Positions 28,172 through 37,141 of a DNA stretch of 63,327 bases are shown here, one piece after another; positions within the stretch are counted from its first letter, which is position 1; every line of letters starts with the position of its first letter. The notes below the pieces were generated by a model. It made no database searches and had not been told where the DNA came from. It saw only the letters and a program-made list of their open reading frames with translations. The translations under genes were made by a program, and so were the position numbers. The DNA is from an uncultured Bacillota bacterium (GTDB taxonomy: Bacteria; Bacillota; Dehalobacteriia; UBA4068; UBA4997), in the NCBI GenBank assembly GCA_948907985.1, contig CAQWMM010000007.1:1-63327 (forward strand), in the 5' to 3' direction.

Positions 28172-30043
28172 TTATTTGCGTTCATGCAAATACGCATACA
28201 AACTGCGCGCTGAACGGCGGTTCATGCTCTCCACCAGCGCCAACTCTTCCTCGCTGGCCGCCATAATCTGCTCCAAAGAACCGAAAGCCCGCAGCAGCGC
28301 CGCCCGTCTGGCCGGGCCAATCCCCGGCACGTCGTCCAGCGCGCTGGCCTTTTGGCCTTTCTCGCGCAGCCGCCGTTGATAGGTTATGCCAAAGCGGTGC
28401 GCTTCGTCGCGAACCCGCTGCAAAAGCTGCAAACCATGGCTGCTTTTCGGCAAAATAATCGGCTCCGAATCATACGGCCGGTAAAGCCATTCTTCGCTCT
28501 CCGCCAAACCGAAAACCGGGATCACCTCCAGCAGATTCAATGCCGAAAGTATATCCACCGCCACCGCCAGCTGCCCCTTGCCGCCGTCAATCAGCAGCAA
28601 ATCCGGCCATTCCGCCATCGGCGCTTCCTCCAGCTTCAGTTCGCCGGCTTTCAGCTGCTCGCGCTGGCTGATTCCCCAGCCCAGGCGGCGCGCCACCGCC
28701 TCGCGCATCGCCATATAATCGTCGCCGTTGGTATGCCCCTGCACCCGCATATGCCGGTACAGGCTTTTAGCCGGCTGACCGCCCAAAAAGGTTACCAGGG
28801 CGGACACCGTGTAAGTGCCCTGCCAATGGCTGTTATCAAAACATTCAATCCGCCAGGGCGCTTTGGCCAAACCCAACACCTGCCGCAATTCTTCCAGGGC
28901 CTCGCCGCCGGCAGCCTCTTTATAGGCCTGCTCCTCCAACTCGCGATTTAGGGCCAGTTCCGCATTGTGGCGCACCAACTCCAACAGACGTTTTTTCTCA
29001 CCAATTTTGGGCGCGCTCAAGTTAACCCGGCCGCCCCGCTTTTGGTTCAGCCATTCGTTAACCGTCGCCATATCCTCCAGCGGCTCGCTTAAACAAATCT
29101 CCGGCGGAATAAAGTCGACGCCACTGTAATATTGGCAAATGAACGCCGACAGAATTTGCGCCGGCTGGTTATCACCCTGATTATCTAAAAAGAAGTGCTC
29201 CCGGCCAACCACTTTGCCCTCGCGCACAAAAAACACCTGCACCGCCGCTAGGCTGGCTTCGCCGGCCAGCGCCACCGCCAGCATATCGCGGTTATCGCTG
29301 CCCGCGTCCATATACTGTTTGCTCTGCACCAGCTTAATAGCGTTAATCCGATCCCGCAGCTGAGCGGCATCCTCAAAGCGCAGTTCTTCCGAGGCGCGGC
29401 GCATCTGCTCTTGCAAATCGGCCAGCAGACGGCTGCTTTTGCCCTCCAAAAACTGCACTACCTGGCGGCACATCTCCCGATAGGCCGCTTTATCCACCTT
29501 GCCGGTGCAGGGGGCCAGACAACGGCCAATATGATAGTTTAAACAGGGACGCTTTTGGTGCTTAAAACTACGGCTGCTGCAAGTACGCAGCGGGAAGATT
29601 TCGCGCAGCAGCTTTTCGGTAATGTGCATCGCTCCCGCGCTGACATAAGGGCCAAAATAACGGCTGCCGTCGTTTTTAACGGATCGCACCTCAATCAGGC
29701 GGGGGTATTCCTCGCCCAGCGTTACCGCCAGATAGGGGTAGTGCTTATCATCACGCAGCATGATGTTGTATTTGGGGGCGTACTCTTTAATCAGATTGCT
29801 TTCCAGCACCAGCGCTTCCATGGCGGAAGAAACCACAATCCACTCCAGTTCTTCCACCACGCGCATTTGGGCGGCGGTTTTGGGAGCCAGACGGCTTTCT
29901 GCCTGAAAATAAGAACGCACCCGCTGTTTCAGTGATTTTGCTTTGCCCACATAAACCACCTGGCCGTCTTTATCACGCATAATATAAACGCCGGGACTAG
30001 CCGGCAGCTCAGCCAATTTTGCTTTTAGTTTTGGATTTGCCAT
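28172..30043 (-). CDS. uvrC: excinuclease ABC subunit C
   Basis: Nuclease subunit of nucleotide excision repair, 623 residues; it cuts the damaged strand on both sides of the lesion in complex with UvrB. Domains: GIY-YIG nuclease (about residues 12-95, PGVYIMRDKDGQVVYVGKAK), UVR motif for UvrB contact (about 205-235), RNase H-like nuclease with IECFDNSHWQGT (near 400) and C-terminal helix-hairpin-helix (VPGIGPARRAALLRAFGS, near 575). The site before ATG is weak (AAGAG), apparently because tandem duplication displaced the original AGGAAAGT to the outermost copy. uvrA lies upstream on the same strand; uvrB is not in the window. Confidence 0.97.
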   Translation of the reverse strand: MANPKLKAKLAELPASPGVYIMRDKDGQVVYVGKAKSLKQRVRSYFQAESRLAPKTAAQMRVVEELEWIVVSSAMEALVLESNLIKEYAPKYNIMLRDDKHYPYLAVTLGEEYPRLIEVRSVKNDGSRYFGPYVSAGAMHITEKLLREIFPLRTCSSRSFKHQKRPCLNYHIGRCLAPCTGKVDKAAYREMCRQVVQFLEGKSSRLLADLQEQMRRASEELRFEDAAQLRDRINAIKLVQSKQYMDAGSDNRDMLAVALAGEASLAAVQVFFVREGKVVGREHFFLDNQGDNQPAQILSAFICQYYSGVDFIPPEICLSEPLEDMATVNEWLNQKRGGRVNLSAPKIGEKKRLLELVRHNAELALNRELEEQAYKEAAGGEALEELRQVLGLAKAPWRIECFDNSHWQGTYTVSALVTFLGGQPAKSLYRHMRVQGHTNGDDYMAMREAVARRLGWGISQREQLKAGELKLEEAPMAEWPDLLLIDGGKGQLAVAVDILSALNLLEVIPVFGLAESEEWLYRPYDSEPIILPKSSHGLQLLQRVRDEAHRFGITYQRRLREKGQKASALDDVPGIGPARRAALLRAFGSLEQIMAASEEELALVESMNRRSARSLYAYLHERK

Positions 30044-30165
30044 ACTTTTTTCTCTTTTTTATTACCAAAATATAAAGAAAATTCTATAAGAATTTTTTTC
30101 ATAATATACACGCCGGGGCTAGCCGGCAGCTCGGCCAATTTTGCTTTTAGTTTTGGATTTGCCAT
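30025..30165 (-). CDS. uvrC leader frame 2 (46 codons)
   Basis: Same structure as leader frame 1: 21 residues of the UvrC N-terminus, then junction-encoded KKILIEFSLYFGN and a short tail, ending 19 nt past the real uvrC ATG in a different frame. Overlapping stop and start allow a coupling cascade from frame 1 through frame 2 to uvrC. Function is not shown. Confidence 0.35.
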   Translation of the reverse strand: MANPKLKAKLAELPASPGVYIMKKILIEFSLYFGNKKEKKVWQIQN

Positions 30166-30287
30166 ACTGTTTTCTCTTTTTTATTACCAAAATATAAAGA
30201 AAATTCTATAAGAATTTTTTTCATAATATACACGCCGGGGCTAGCCGGCAGCTCGGCCAATTTTGTTTTTAGTTTTGGATTTGCCAT
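30147..30287 (-). CDS. uvrC leader frame 1 (46 codons)
   Basis: Starts as uvrC for 21 residues (MANPKLKTKLAELPASPGVY, then IM), then reads a hydrophobic segment (KKILIEFSLYFGN) from the junction and ends KEKTVWQIQN-stop. The stop lies 19 nt past the ATG of frame 2, in another frame, so translation could pass on by coupling. It carries the best ribosome binding site of the three copies. This is a duplication product; function is not shown. Confidence 0.35.
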   Translation of the reverse strand: MANPKLKTKLAELPASPGVYIMKKILIEFSLYFGNKKEKTVWQIQN

Positions 30288-30337
30288 ACTTTCCTAACTT
30301 TTTTCTTCTATTATATATTATATATTTATATTACAGC

Positions 30338-30457
30338 AAAGCTGCAAGAGTGGTACAGATGCGAGGAGCTAAACAGCAGGGGGAGGCAGGCGTACTGAAG
30401 TACGACGACGACCTGCGCTGTTCAGCAACAAAGCAGATGGGCCGCTATTGCAGTTTT
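30338..30457. repeat. nested palindromic repeat R3 (uvrA 3' end)
   Basis: Outer arms AAAGCTGCAAGAGTGGTACA and the conserved ACAAAGCAGATGGGCCGCTA side; an inner stem pairs AAACAGC with GCTGTT. The top carries GGGAGGCAGGCGTACTGAAG followed by TACGACGACGA, a variant of the R1/R2 core. The TAG of uvrA (30445-30447) is inside the right arm, in the sequence read as CAA-TAG-CGG on the minus strand. Confidence 0.8.
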
Positions 30458-33330
30458 GCCCTTAAAAACTGGCCGGTATAGCTGGCCGCAACCTGCACAA
30501 TTTCCTCCGGCATGCCGGTGGCCACAATCTGGCCGCCGCGGCCGCCGCCCTCCGGCCCCAAATCAATAATATAATCCGCGCATTTAATCACGTCAAGATT
30601 ATGCTCAATCACCAGTACGGTGTTGCCGGCTTCCACCAGACGGTTCAAAACCTCCAGCAGCTTTTTAATATCCGCAATATGCAAACCGGTAGTAGGCTCA
30701 TCCAGAATATAAAAACTCTGCCCCTGGCTGCGTCTTGATAACTCCGCCGCCAGTTTAATACGCTGGGCCTCGCCGCCGGAAAGGGTGGTGCCGCTCTGCC
30801 CCAGCTGAATATAGCCTAGCCCGACTTCCTGCAAAACCCGCAGCTTGTTGGCAATCCGCGGCACGTTGGCGAAAAATTCCGCCGCCTCGTCCACCGTCAT
30901 CACCAACACGTCAGCAATGCTCTTGCCCTTATACTTAACATCCAAAGTGTCCCGGTTATAGCGCTGCCCTTTGCAGACCTCGCAAGGTACATAAACATCC
31001 GGTAAAAAGTGCATTTCAATTTTAATAATACCGTCGCCCTTGCAGGCCTCGCAGCGGCCGCCGCTGACATTAAAACTAAAACGTCCCGGCTTGTAGCCGC
31101 GCATTTTGGCCTCCGGCAGTTGGGCGTAAAGATCCCTAATCAAGCTGAACAAACCGGTGTAAGTGGCCGGATTGGAGCGCGGCGTGCGGCCAATCGGGCT
31201 TTGGTCAATATCAATCACCTTTTCCAGATTTTCCAACCCGGTGATTTTGGCGAATTTGCCCGGTTTGGTGTGGGCGCGGTTCAGCTTGTTGGCCAGCGTT
31301 TTGTAGAGGATTTCGTTAATCAGCGTGCTTTTGCCGCTGCCGGAAACCCCGGTTACGCAAATAAACTTGCCCAGCGGCAGTTCCACGTCAATATTTTTTA
31401 GGTTATTCTCCCGGCAGCCGAAAAGTTTCAGCATCTTGCCGCTGCCCGGGCGGCGCAGAGGCGGTACCTCAATTTTCTGTTTGCCGCTTAAATACTGCCC
31501 GGTAATTGAGGCAGCACAGCGCATCACCTGTTGCGGCGTGCCGCAGGCCACCACTTTGCCGCCGTTGCGGCCGGCTCCCGGGCCAATATCCACCAAATAA
31601 TCGGCAGAAAGCATGGTTTCGTCGTCATGCTCCACCACAATCACGGTATTACCCAAATCGCGCAGGCGTTTCAGCGTTGCAATCAGCTGGCAGTTATCCC
31701 GCTGATGCAGGCCAATGCTTGGCTCGTCCAGAATATACAGTACCCCCACCAGCGATGAGCCGATCTGCGTCGCCAGCCGGATTCGCTGGGCCTCGCCGCC
31801 GGAAAGGGTGGAGGCCGCGCGGCTCAGCGTCAGATAATCCAGCCCCACGTTCACCAAAAATTCCAGCCGCGCCCGGATTTCTTTCAAAACCATATGCACA
31901 ATGCTTTCTTCCCGCTCGGATAGCTGCAAATTGGCAAAAACCTGCTGCGCCTCAAAAACGGTTAGCTCGCTTAGCTGATGAATATTCAGTTCCCCGGCAT
32001 TGCCCGCCGCGTCCAGATAGGTCAGGGTTACGGCCAACACTTCCGGTTTAAGCCGCGCGCCATGGCAGTCCGGGCAGGGGCTTTCCACCATATATTTCTC
32101 GATTTCCTCCCGGATAAACTCCGAATCCGTTTCCTGATAACGCCGCTCCAGGTTGGGAATCATCCCCTCCCAGGGGGCGTTAACAAATTTTTCCCGGTGG
32201 TTATAGTCAATATACTTAAAGGCCACCCGTTCTTTGCCGGTGCCATACAAAATCAACTGCATCTGTTCCGGCGTCAACTCCTGCAAGGGTACGTCCAAAG
32301 AAAAGCCATAGTGCTTGGCCACCGCCTCAATAAACCGAAAGCCCCAGCTGGAGAAGTTCTCGCTCCAATGAGCCAGCGCCCCCTCGCGCAGCGAAAGTTC
32401 GTCGCTGACCACCAGCAGTCCGGCGTCCACTTTCATCCTAAACCCCAGGCCGGAACAGCTTGGGCAAGCGCCATAAGGATTGTTGAACGAGAACATTCGC
32501 GGCGTCAATTCGTCCAAACTGATTCCACAGTCCGGACAGGCCAGATTTTTATTAAACTTCAGCTCCTGCGCCTGCACAATTTCCTGCCCGTCCGCCGCCA
32601 GCTGTTTCTGCTCGGCCAAAACCAGCAGCTGGCCGCCAGCCAACTCCATAGCGGTTTCAATGGATTCGGCCAGACGTTTAGCCACATCCGGCCGAACGAC
32701 CAAACGATCCACCACCACCTCAACCGAGTGTTTCTGCTGTTTGTTAACCTTAATTTCCTCATCAAGCGAATATACCCGGCCGTCCACCCGCACCCGCAAA
32801 TAGCCGTCGCTTTTTATATCGGCAAACAACCGCTGAAACTCGCCCTTGCGCCCGCTGATCATCGGGGCCAAAATTTGCAGGCGCGTTCCCTCGTCCAGCG
32901 CCAGCAGCGTGTCGACAATCTGATCCACCGTCTGCTGACTGATTGGTTTGCCGCATTTAGGGCAATGCGGCTTGCCCACCCGCGCAAAAAGCAGGCGTAA
33001 ATAATCATGAATTTCCGTAACCGTGCCCACGGTGGAACGCGGGTTGCGGTTGGTGGTTTTCTGGTCGATAGCAATCGCCGGCGAAAGCCCCTCGATAATA
33101 TCCACCGCTGGCTTTTCCATCTGCCCCAAAAACAAGCGCGCATATGAGGACAGGCTCTCCATATAACGGCGCTGCCCCTCGGCATAAATCGTATCAAAAG
33201 CCAGCGAGCTTTTACCACTGCCGGACAAGCCGGTAATCACTACCAGCTTGTTGCGCGGCAGTTTAACGTCAATATTCTGTAAATTATGCTGTCTGGCGCC
33301 TTTCACATAAATATATTCCTGCTTGGCCAT
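30445..33330 (-). CDS. uvrA: excinuclease ABC subunit A
   Basis: Damage-recognition ATPase of nucleotide excision repair, 961 residues with two ABC modules. First Walker A GLSGSGKSSL (near residue 35); second GVSGSGKSTL (near 655). Signature motifs LSGGEAQRIRLA and LSGGEAQRIKLA are present, as are zinc-binding Cys sites (CPDCGISL...CPSCSG; CEACKGDG...CEVCKG). ATG at 33330 follows AGGAG by 12 nt; a TTG four codons earlier sits directly on the site and is less likely. A TATAAT-like -10 lies about 50 bp upstream. The last residues (AKLQ-stop) are encoded within palindrome R3. Confidence 0.97.
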   Translation of the reverse strand: MAKQEYIYVKGARQHNLQNIDVKLPRNKLVVITGLSGSGKSSLAFDTIYAEGQRRYMESLSSYARLFLGQMEKPAVDIIEGLSPAIAIDQKTTNRNPRSTVGTVTEIHDYLRLLFARVGKPHCPKCGKPISQQTVDQIVDTLLALDEGTRLQILAPMISGRKGEFQRLFADIKSDGYLRVRVDGRVYSLDEEIKVNKQQKHSVEVVVDRLVVRPDVAKRLAESIETAMELAGGQLLVLAEQKQLAADGQEIVQAQELKFNKNLACPDCGISLDELTPRMFSFNNPYGACPSCSGLGFRMKVDAGLLVVSDELSLREGALAHWSENFSSWGFRFIEAVAKHYGFSLDVPLQELTPEQMQLILYGTGKERVAFKYIDYNHREKFVNAPWEGMIPNLERRYQETDSEFIREEIEKYMVESPCPDCHGARLKPEVLAVTLTYLDAAGNAGELNIHQLSELTVFEAQQVFANLQLSEREESIVHMVLKEIRARLEFLVNVGLDYLTLSRAASTLSGGEAQRIRLATQIGSSLVGVLYILDEPSIGLHQRDNCQLIATLKRLRDLGNTVIVVEHDDETMLSADYLVDIGPGAGRNGGKVVACGTPQQVMRCAASITGQYLSGKQKIEVPPLRRPGSGKMLKLFGCRENNLKNIDVELPLGKFICVTGVSGSGKSTLINEILYKTLANKLNRAHTKPGKFAKITGLENLEKVIDIDQSPIGRTPRSNPATYTGLFSLIRDLYAQLPEAKMRGYKPGRFSFNVSGGRCEACKGDGIIKIEMHFLPDVYVPCEVCKGQRYNRDTLDVKYKGKSIADVLVMTVDEAAEFFANVPRIANKLRVLQEVGLGYIQLGQSGTTLSGGEAQRIKLAAELSRRSQGQSFYILDEPTTGLHIADIKKLLEVLNRLVEAGNTVLVIEHNLDVIKCADYIIDLGPEGGGRGGQIVATGMPEEIVQVAASYTGQFLRAKLQ

Positions 33331-33697
33331 ATTTTTTGACAACTCCTATTCCAAACTGATTATCACAATTTATTATCTATATATTATACCATAGAAATAA
33401 AAATAGTGTAGCTGATTTTACAGATTGCACTATGGTATTTGTCGTAGGACAAGCGGCTCTGTCTTCGCCTATGGCTCGCCACTCGCCGATGTTCACATTA
33501 TATCACAAAAACCGCACCGAACACAAGTACGCTGGCACAGATTTTTTTATATTTTAGGATTGCGGGCGTGGGCCAAGGCTGCCTGCAAAGCCCAGAAAGC
33601 CCTCGGAGTGGAGTCCGAGGGCTTTCGTTTGCACGTTTGTTAACGCTTTCTTCACATTTTTACTGCGCTATTATTATAACATAGTCAAAGGCTAATG
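33331..33697. other. 367-bp gene-free region upstream of uvrA
   Basis: It holds, from right to left on the minus strand, a consensus promoter (33673-33701), a terminator-like hairpin (33596-33625), an extended -10 (TGATATAAT near 33515) and a TATAAT near 33385 that probably serves uvrA. An inverted repeat (ACCATAG...CTATGGT) lies at about 33387-33436. Open frames here look non-coding. Confidence 0.5.
33596..33667 (-). ncRNA. candidate small RNA upstream of uvrA
   Basis: A perfect minus-strand promoter (TTGACA at 33696-33701, 17 bp, TATAAT at 33673-33678) is followed about 40 nt after the start by the hairpin AAAGCCCTCGG...CCGAGGGCTTT. The predicted product is about 70-75 nt with no good reading frame. 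The T tail after the hairpin is weak (TTTCTGGGC), so it may be a leader with partial read-through to uvrA instead. Confidence 0.4.
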
Positions 33698-33701
33698 TCA
33701 A
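33673..33701 (-). promoter_or_regulatory. strong promoter overlapping the end of the 33698 gene
   Basis: TTGACA, 17 bp, TATAAT on the minus strand; the -35 covers the stop codon of the upstream gene. It drives the candidate small RNA or a long uvrA leader. Confidence 0.7.
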
Positions 33702-34402
33702 TCCCAATCTTCCAAATCGGTACTATATGAATGACGAATATCCAGACAGGCAATCTCTTCACCATTTTCATCCAAAAAGGCGTAATAAGTCCGATAGGAG
33801 CCGCTGCCACCAGAATCCGGCATAATCAGCATGGCCGGGCACTGCTCCACGTCTAACTCCTTAATCAACTGCCAGCTTTCATTAGGCTTTTCGTCCGGTT
33901 TGCCATCGCGCCGCCTTTCCGTTTTATAAAACAGTTTAACTTGGCGCAGATTCTCCGCCAGGCTCAAAAACACCTCATAATCACCCTGCTTACCCTGGCT
34001 GCCAATGCGGTAATTGGTCATAATATCATAATGCGCCAGCTCCGGAATATCCAACGAAAAACAATGATAACGATGAATAAAGATATAGCCGCCATAATAT
34101 TCCTGAAAAGACGCGATGCCATAATGGCAGGATAGGCTGCTCCAAGGGCGAGGGCCATTAACCAGCGCATAGCCAATCAGAAACGTATCGTCGATTTTTT
34201 CCGCGCCAATGATTATCAAATTATCCGGATCAATCGTTTGGTTGTATTTGGCAAAATCCTGCCGAATAAACTCCCGCTGAAACTCCGGCGACATCACTTT
34301 GGCCTCGCTGTATCTTTTCGGCAGCGCCCAGTTAAGCGCCAGCGCCCCAAGCAACGCAAAAAACAGCAAAACGCAAAGCCTGCCCTTTAACTTATCACTC
34401 AT
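33698..34402 (-). CDS. membrane-anchored protein of unknown function
   Basis: A 234-residue protein with an N-terminal membrane helix (about residues 9-27, LCVLLFFALLGALALNW) and a polar, Tyr-rich extracytoplasmic part. I recognise no domain. GGAG lies 8 nt before ATG. It is the last gene of the run that starts at gapA, 15 bp after trmO, and probably depends on that operon's transcription. Homology to other exported proteins of the window is not evident by eye. Confidence 0.6.
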   Translation of the reverse strand: MSDKLKGRLCVLLFFALLGALALNWALPKRYSEAKVMSPEFQREFIRQDFAKYNQTIDPDNLIIIGAEKIDDTFLIGYALVNGPRPWSSLSCHYGIASFQEYYGGYIFIHRYHCFSLDIPELAHYDIMTNYRIGSQGKQGDYEVFLSLAENLRQVKLFYKTERRRDGKPDEKPNESWQLIKELDVEQCPAMLIMPDSGGSGSYRTYYAFLDENGEEIACLDIRHSYSTDLEDWD

Positions 34403-34416
34403 TTAGCAATCTCCGC

Positions 34417-35133
34417 TTAATCACCTTGCGCCGGTTCCACCGCCAACACCCGCAAAACATTGCCCTCAACCTGAAAGCGCACGTTAAAGCCGGCAAAGCT
34501 CAGCCCATAAACCCGCCCAGCGTCAAGCCCACCGGCATGATAAGCCGGGCGCGGGTCCTGCGCCAGCACCGCCAGCAAGGCCGGCCTTTTCTCCAATGGC
34601 AGCAGCGCCAAAAGCTCCGGCGGCGCTTGCACCTCCAACTCTCCGGCCTGCTCCGGCGGCACGGCAAAACCGCCCTGCGCCTGGGGCAGGGCGTCGGCAT
34701 AGGGCACATAGGGTTTGATATCCAAAAGCGGCGTGCCGTTCAAAATATCCGCCCCGGCAACCAAAAGCTCCAGGCCCGCGGCAGTCTGCCGCACCTCCAG
34801 CAGACGCACCGCAGACAGACCAAGCGGGTTAGGCCGGTTGGGCGAGCGGCTGGCAAACACCCCCACCCGCCGGTTGCCGCCCAAACGCGGCGGCCGCACT
34901 GTCGGCGACCAAACACCGCCGTTTTTGCCGTAAAATTCAGAAAACAGCCACAACAGCCAAATATGCGAGAAACTCTCCAGCCCGCGGAAGGCCTCCGGCC
35001 GGCTGTATTCCGGCAGCAGCGCCACGCGGGAAATCACCTCCGGCGCCAGCCCGCTTTGCCGGGGTATGCCGAATTTTTCGTCATAATCGTTATAAACGTG
35101 GCCGATAATCTGCAATTTCAGTTCATTTTCCAT
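34417..35133 (-). CDS. trmO: tRNA (N6-threonylcarbamoyladenosine37-N6)-methyltransferase
   Basis: A 238-residue enzyme of the TsaA/YaeB (TrmO) family, which uses SAM to methylate the threonylcarbamoyl-adenosine at position 37 of certain tRNAs. Family motifs visible: FGIPRQSGLAPEV, ESFSHIWLLWLF, GVFASRSPNRPNPLGLS (about residues 95-110) and GTPLLDIKPYVPYAD (about 130-145). A C-terminal extension of about 90 residues is present, as in other TrmO proteins. Its ATG lies 16 nt inside the end of the upstream lipoprotein gene, so the two are translationally coupled. Confidence 0.92.
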   Translation of the reverse strand: MENELKLQIIGHVYNDYDEKFGIPRQSGLAPEVISRVALLPEYSRPEAFRGLESFSHIWLLWLFSEFYGKNGGVWSPTVRPPRLGGNRRVGVFASRSPNRPNPLGLSAVRLLEVRQTAAGLELLVAGADILNGTPLLDIKPYVPYADALPQAQGGFAVPPEQAGELEVQAPPELLALLPLEKRPALLAVLAQDPRPAYHAGGLDAGRVYGLSFAGFNVRFQVEGNVLRVLAVEPAQGD

Positions 35134-35762
35134 AATTTTACGTTTTCTATAACTTCATCCAACAGAGGCTGCAAATCCGGCTCCACCAAGTCGTCGCGGT
35201 ATTTATCCAGCAGACCTTTTATATAATCATCAAAGGCTTGTTCGGCGCCCTCCTTATGGCGTTCCTCCTCCGACAAACCCTCCATAAACATATCACGCAA
35301 GGCTATTTCAGCCTCAATAACCTGATGATTAAATGCCAGATAGTCCAGATAATCTTCTTCGGTCATCTGCGTACGCGCCAGATAACCCTGTGTCCAGTCC
35401 CAGATGCTTTGCCCGTTTTCAGACTGCTGGACGCTGTCCGGCAAACCGGCGTAATATTCCTCCGCCCATTGCCGCGCCTCCGCCCAGGACATCGCCAGCC
35501 CCAGACTGTCCGCCTCCCAAAGTTCCGCGCGCATGATTGCCAGCGCCGGCAAAACATCCTCAGCCGTAATCGCGTAAGAACCCTCTGCGTCATTAACCTC
35601 GTCCAGTCTGATAATAAAGCAGTCAATATCTGCCTGGCGAATGTGTTCGCCCTGCATAAACTTAGTTTCATCATCCGCCATTAGCGCGTTATCGCCGCAG
35701 GCGGCAAGCGCCGCCAGCAAACAAACTGCCAGCAGCGCCGCCCAAATTTTATTTATTTTCAT
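35118..35762 (-). CDS. lipoprotein, possibly SurA/foldase-like
   Basis: A 214-residue predicted lipoprotein (lipobox L-A-A-C, Cys 22). The mature part is helical and acidic, starting with an IRQADIDCFIIRLDEVN segment that resembles the N-terminal chaperone region of SurA/PrsA-type proteins, but no rotamase domain is seen. ATG at 35762 is used; a TTG one codon earlier is less likely. It lies 14 bp after eno and overlaps trmO by 16 nt, so it is probably expressed with the glycolytic operon. Function is not assignable. Confidence 0.65.
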   Translation of the reverse strand: MKINKIWAALLAVCLLAALAACGDNALMADDETKFMQGEHIRQADIDCFIIRLDEVNDAEGSYAITAEDVLPALAIMRAELWEADSLGLAMSWAEARQWAEEYYAGLPDSVQQSENGQSIWDWTQGYLARTQMTEEDYLDYLAFNHQVIEAEIALRDMFMEGLSEEERHKEGAEQAFDDYIKGLLDKYRDDLVEPDLQPLLDEVIENVKLWKMN

Positions 35763-35775
35763 CAAATGCCACCCG

Positions 35776-37059
35776 TTACTTCAGGTTATAGAATGCGTCC
35801 AGCCCGGGATAAATAGCAGACTCCTGCAACTCCTCCTCAATGCGCAGCAGCTGGTTATATTTGGCCACACGGTCGGTGCGGGAGGGCGCGCCGGTTTTGA
35901 TCTGCCCAGCGTTCATCGCTACCGCAATATCGGCAATCGTGGTGTCCTCGGTTTCGCCGGAACGGTGTGAAACCACCGCCGTATAACCGGCGCGTTTCGC
36001 CATCTCGATTGCGTCCAGAGTTTCGGTCAGCGTGCCGATCTGGTTCACCTTAATCAAAATTGCATTGCCGGCCTGCTGCTCAATACCGCGCGCCAAACGC
36101 TCGGTGTTGGTAACAAATAAATCGTCGCCCACCAGCTGCACCTTGCCGCCCAAGCGCTCGGTCAGCTGCTGCCAGCCGTCCCAATCGTCTTCGGCCAGGC
36201 CGTCCTCAATCGAAATAATCGGATATTTGCCCAAAAGCTCCTCATACCAGTCAATCATCTGCTCGGCGGTCAACACCCGGCCCTCGCCGGCCAGATTATA
36301 CTTGCCGTCTTCATAGATTTCGCTGGCCGCCACGTCCAGCGCCAGGCGCACATCCACGCCGGGCTTATAGCCGGCCTTTTCAATAGCCTCCACAATCACC
36401 TGCAAGGCCTCTTCGTTAGAACCCAGGTTCGGCGCAAAACCGCCCTCGTCGCCCACCGCCGTAACCAAACCGCGGCCTTTCAAAACAGCTTTCAGGTTAT
36501 GGAAAATTTCCGCCCCCATACGCAGAGCCTCCCTAAAGCTGGGCGCGCCCACCGGCATCACCATAAATTCCTGAATATCCACGTTGTTGTCCGCGTGCTG
36601 GCCGCCGTTTAGAATATTCATCATCGGCACCGGCAGGGTTTTAGCGTTCACCCCGCCCAGATAGCGATACAGCGGCATCCCCAGGCTGGCCGCCGCCGCC
36701 TTGGCCGCCGCCAGCGAAACGCCCAAAATAGCGTTTGCGCCCAGCCGGCCCTTGTTGGGCTTGCCGTCCAGTTCAATCAAAAGCTGATCCAGCGCCGCCT
36801 GCTCATAAGCCGGGAATCCCTCCAACTTGGGGGCGATAATCTCCAGCACGTTGTTAACCGCCTTGCTGACGCCTTTGCCTAAAAAGCGTTTTTTATCACC
36901 GTCGCGCAGTTCCAGCGCCTCATGTACGCCGGTCGAAGCGCCGGAGGGCACCGCCGCCCGGCCAATGCTGCCGTCCTCCAGCAGAACTTCCACCTCCACC
37001 GTGGGGTTGGCCCGGCTATCTAAAATCTCGCGCGCGTTAACATCCAAAATAAAACTCAT
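35776..37059 (-). CDS. eno: enolase
   Basis: A 427-residue glycolytic enzyme converting 2-phosphoglycerate to phosphoenolpyruvate. It has the N-terminal ILDSRANPTVEVEV block, GDDLFVTN, IKVNQIGTLTET (active-site Lys region) and the late SHRSGETEDT motif. The magnesium ligands (Asp, Glu, Asp) are in the expected blocks (ALDVAAS, IEDGLAEDDW, GDDLF). AAAAAGGAGCGGAACGAA precedes ATG. It is the fifth gene of the gapA-pgk-tpiA-gpmI-eno operon, 82 bp after gpmI. Confidence 0.98.
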   Translation of the reverse strand: MSFILDVNAREILDSRANPTVEVEVLLEDGSIGRAAVPSGASTGVHEALELRDGDKKRFLGKGVSKAVNNVLEIIAPKLEGFPAYEQAALDQLLIELDGKPNKGRLGANAILGVSLAAAKAAAASLGMPLYRYLGGVNAKTLPVPMMNILNGGQHADNNVDIQEFMVMPVGAPSFREALRMGAEIFHNLKAVLKGRGLVTAVGDEGGFAPNLGSNEEALQVIVEAIEKAGYKPGVDVRLALDVAASEIYEDGKYNLAGEGRVLTAEQMIDWYEELLGKYPIISIEDGLAEDDWDGWQQLTERLGGKVQLVGDDLFVTNTERLARGIEQQAGNAILIKVNQIGTLTETLDAIEMAKRAGYTAVVSHRSGETEDTTIADIAVAMNAGQIKTGAPSRTDRVAKYNQLLRIEEELQESAIYPGLDAFYNLK

Positions 37060-37141
37060 TTCGTTCCGCTCCTTTTTCTGGCATATTATTTATTTCATAT
37101 TATATTATTTATGTTATATCATTTATTTTCAGACTGTCCGC

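Larger units (their letters stand above)
29982..30292. repeat. tandem duplication of the uvrC 5' end (122-bp period)
   Basis: The first ~20 codons of uvrC plus upstream sequence are repeated twice more upstream; ATG codons lie at 30043, 30165 and 30287, exactly 122 bp apart. The copies are almost identical. Each junction carries TATAAAGAAAATTCTATAAG followed by AATTTTTTT, nearly the same as at the rapZ duplication. The outermost copy retains a proper Shine-Dalgarno (TAGGAAAGT). Confidence 0.9.

Noticed and set aside
33425..33643. 72-codon frame upstream of uvrA
   Set aside because: No ribosome binding site; it runs through a hairpin and the promoter-rich region.
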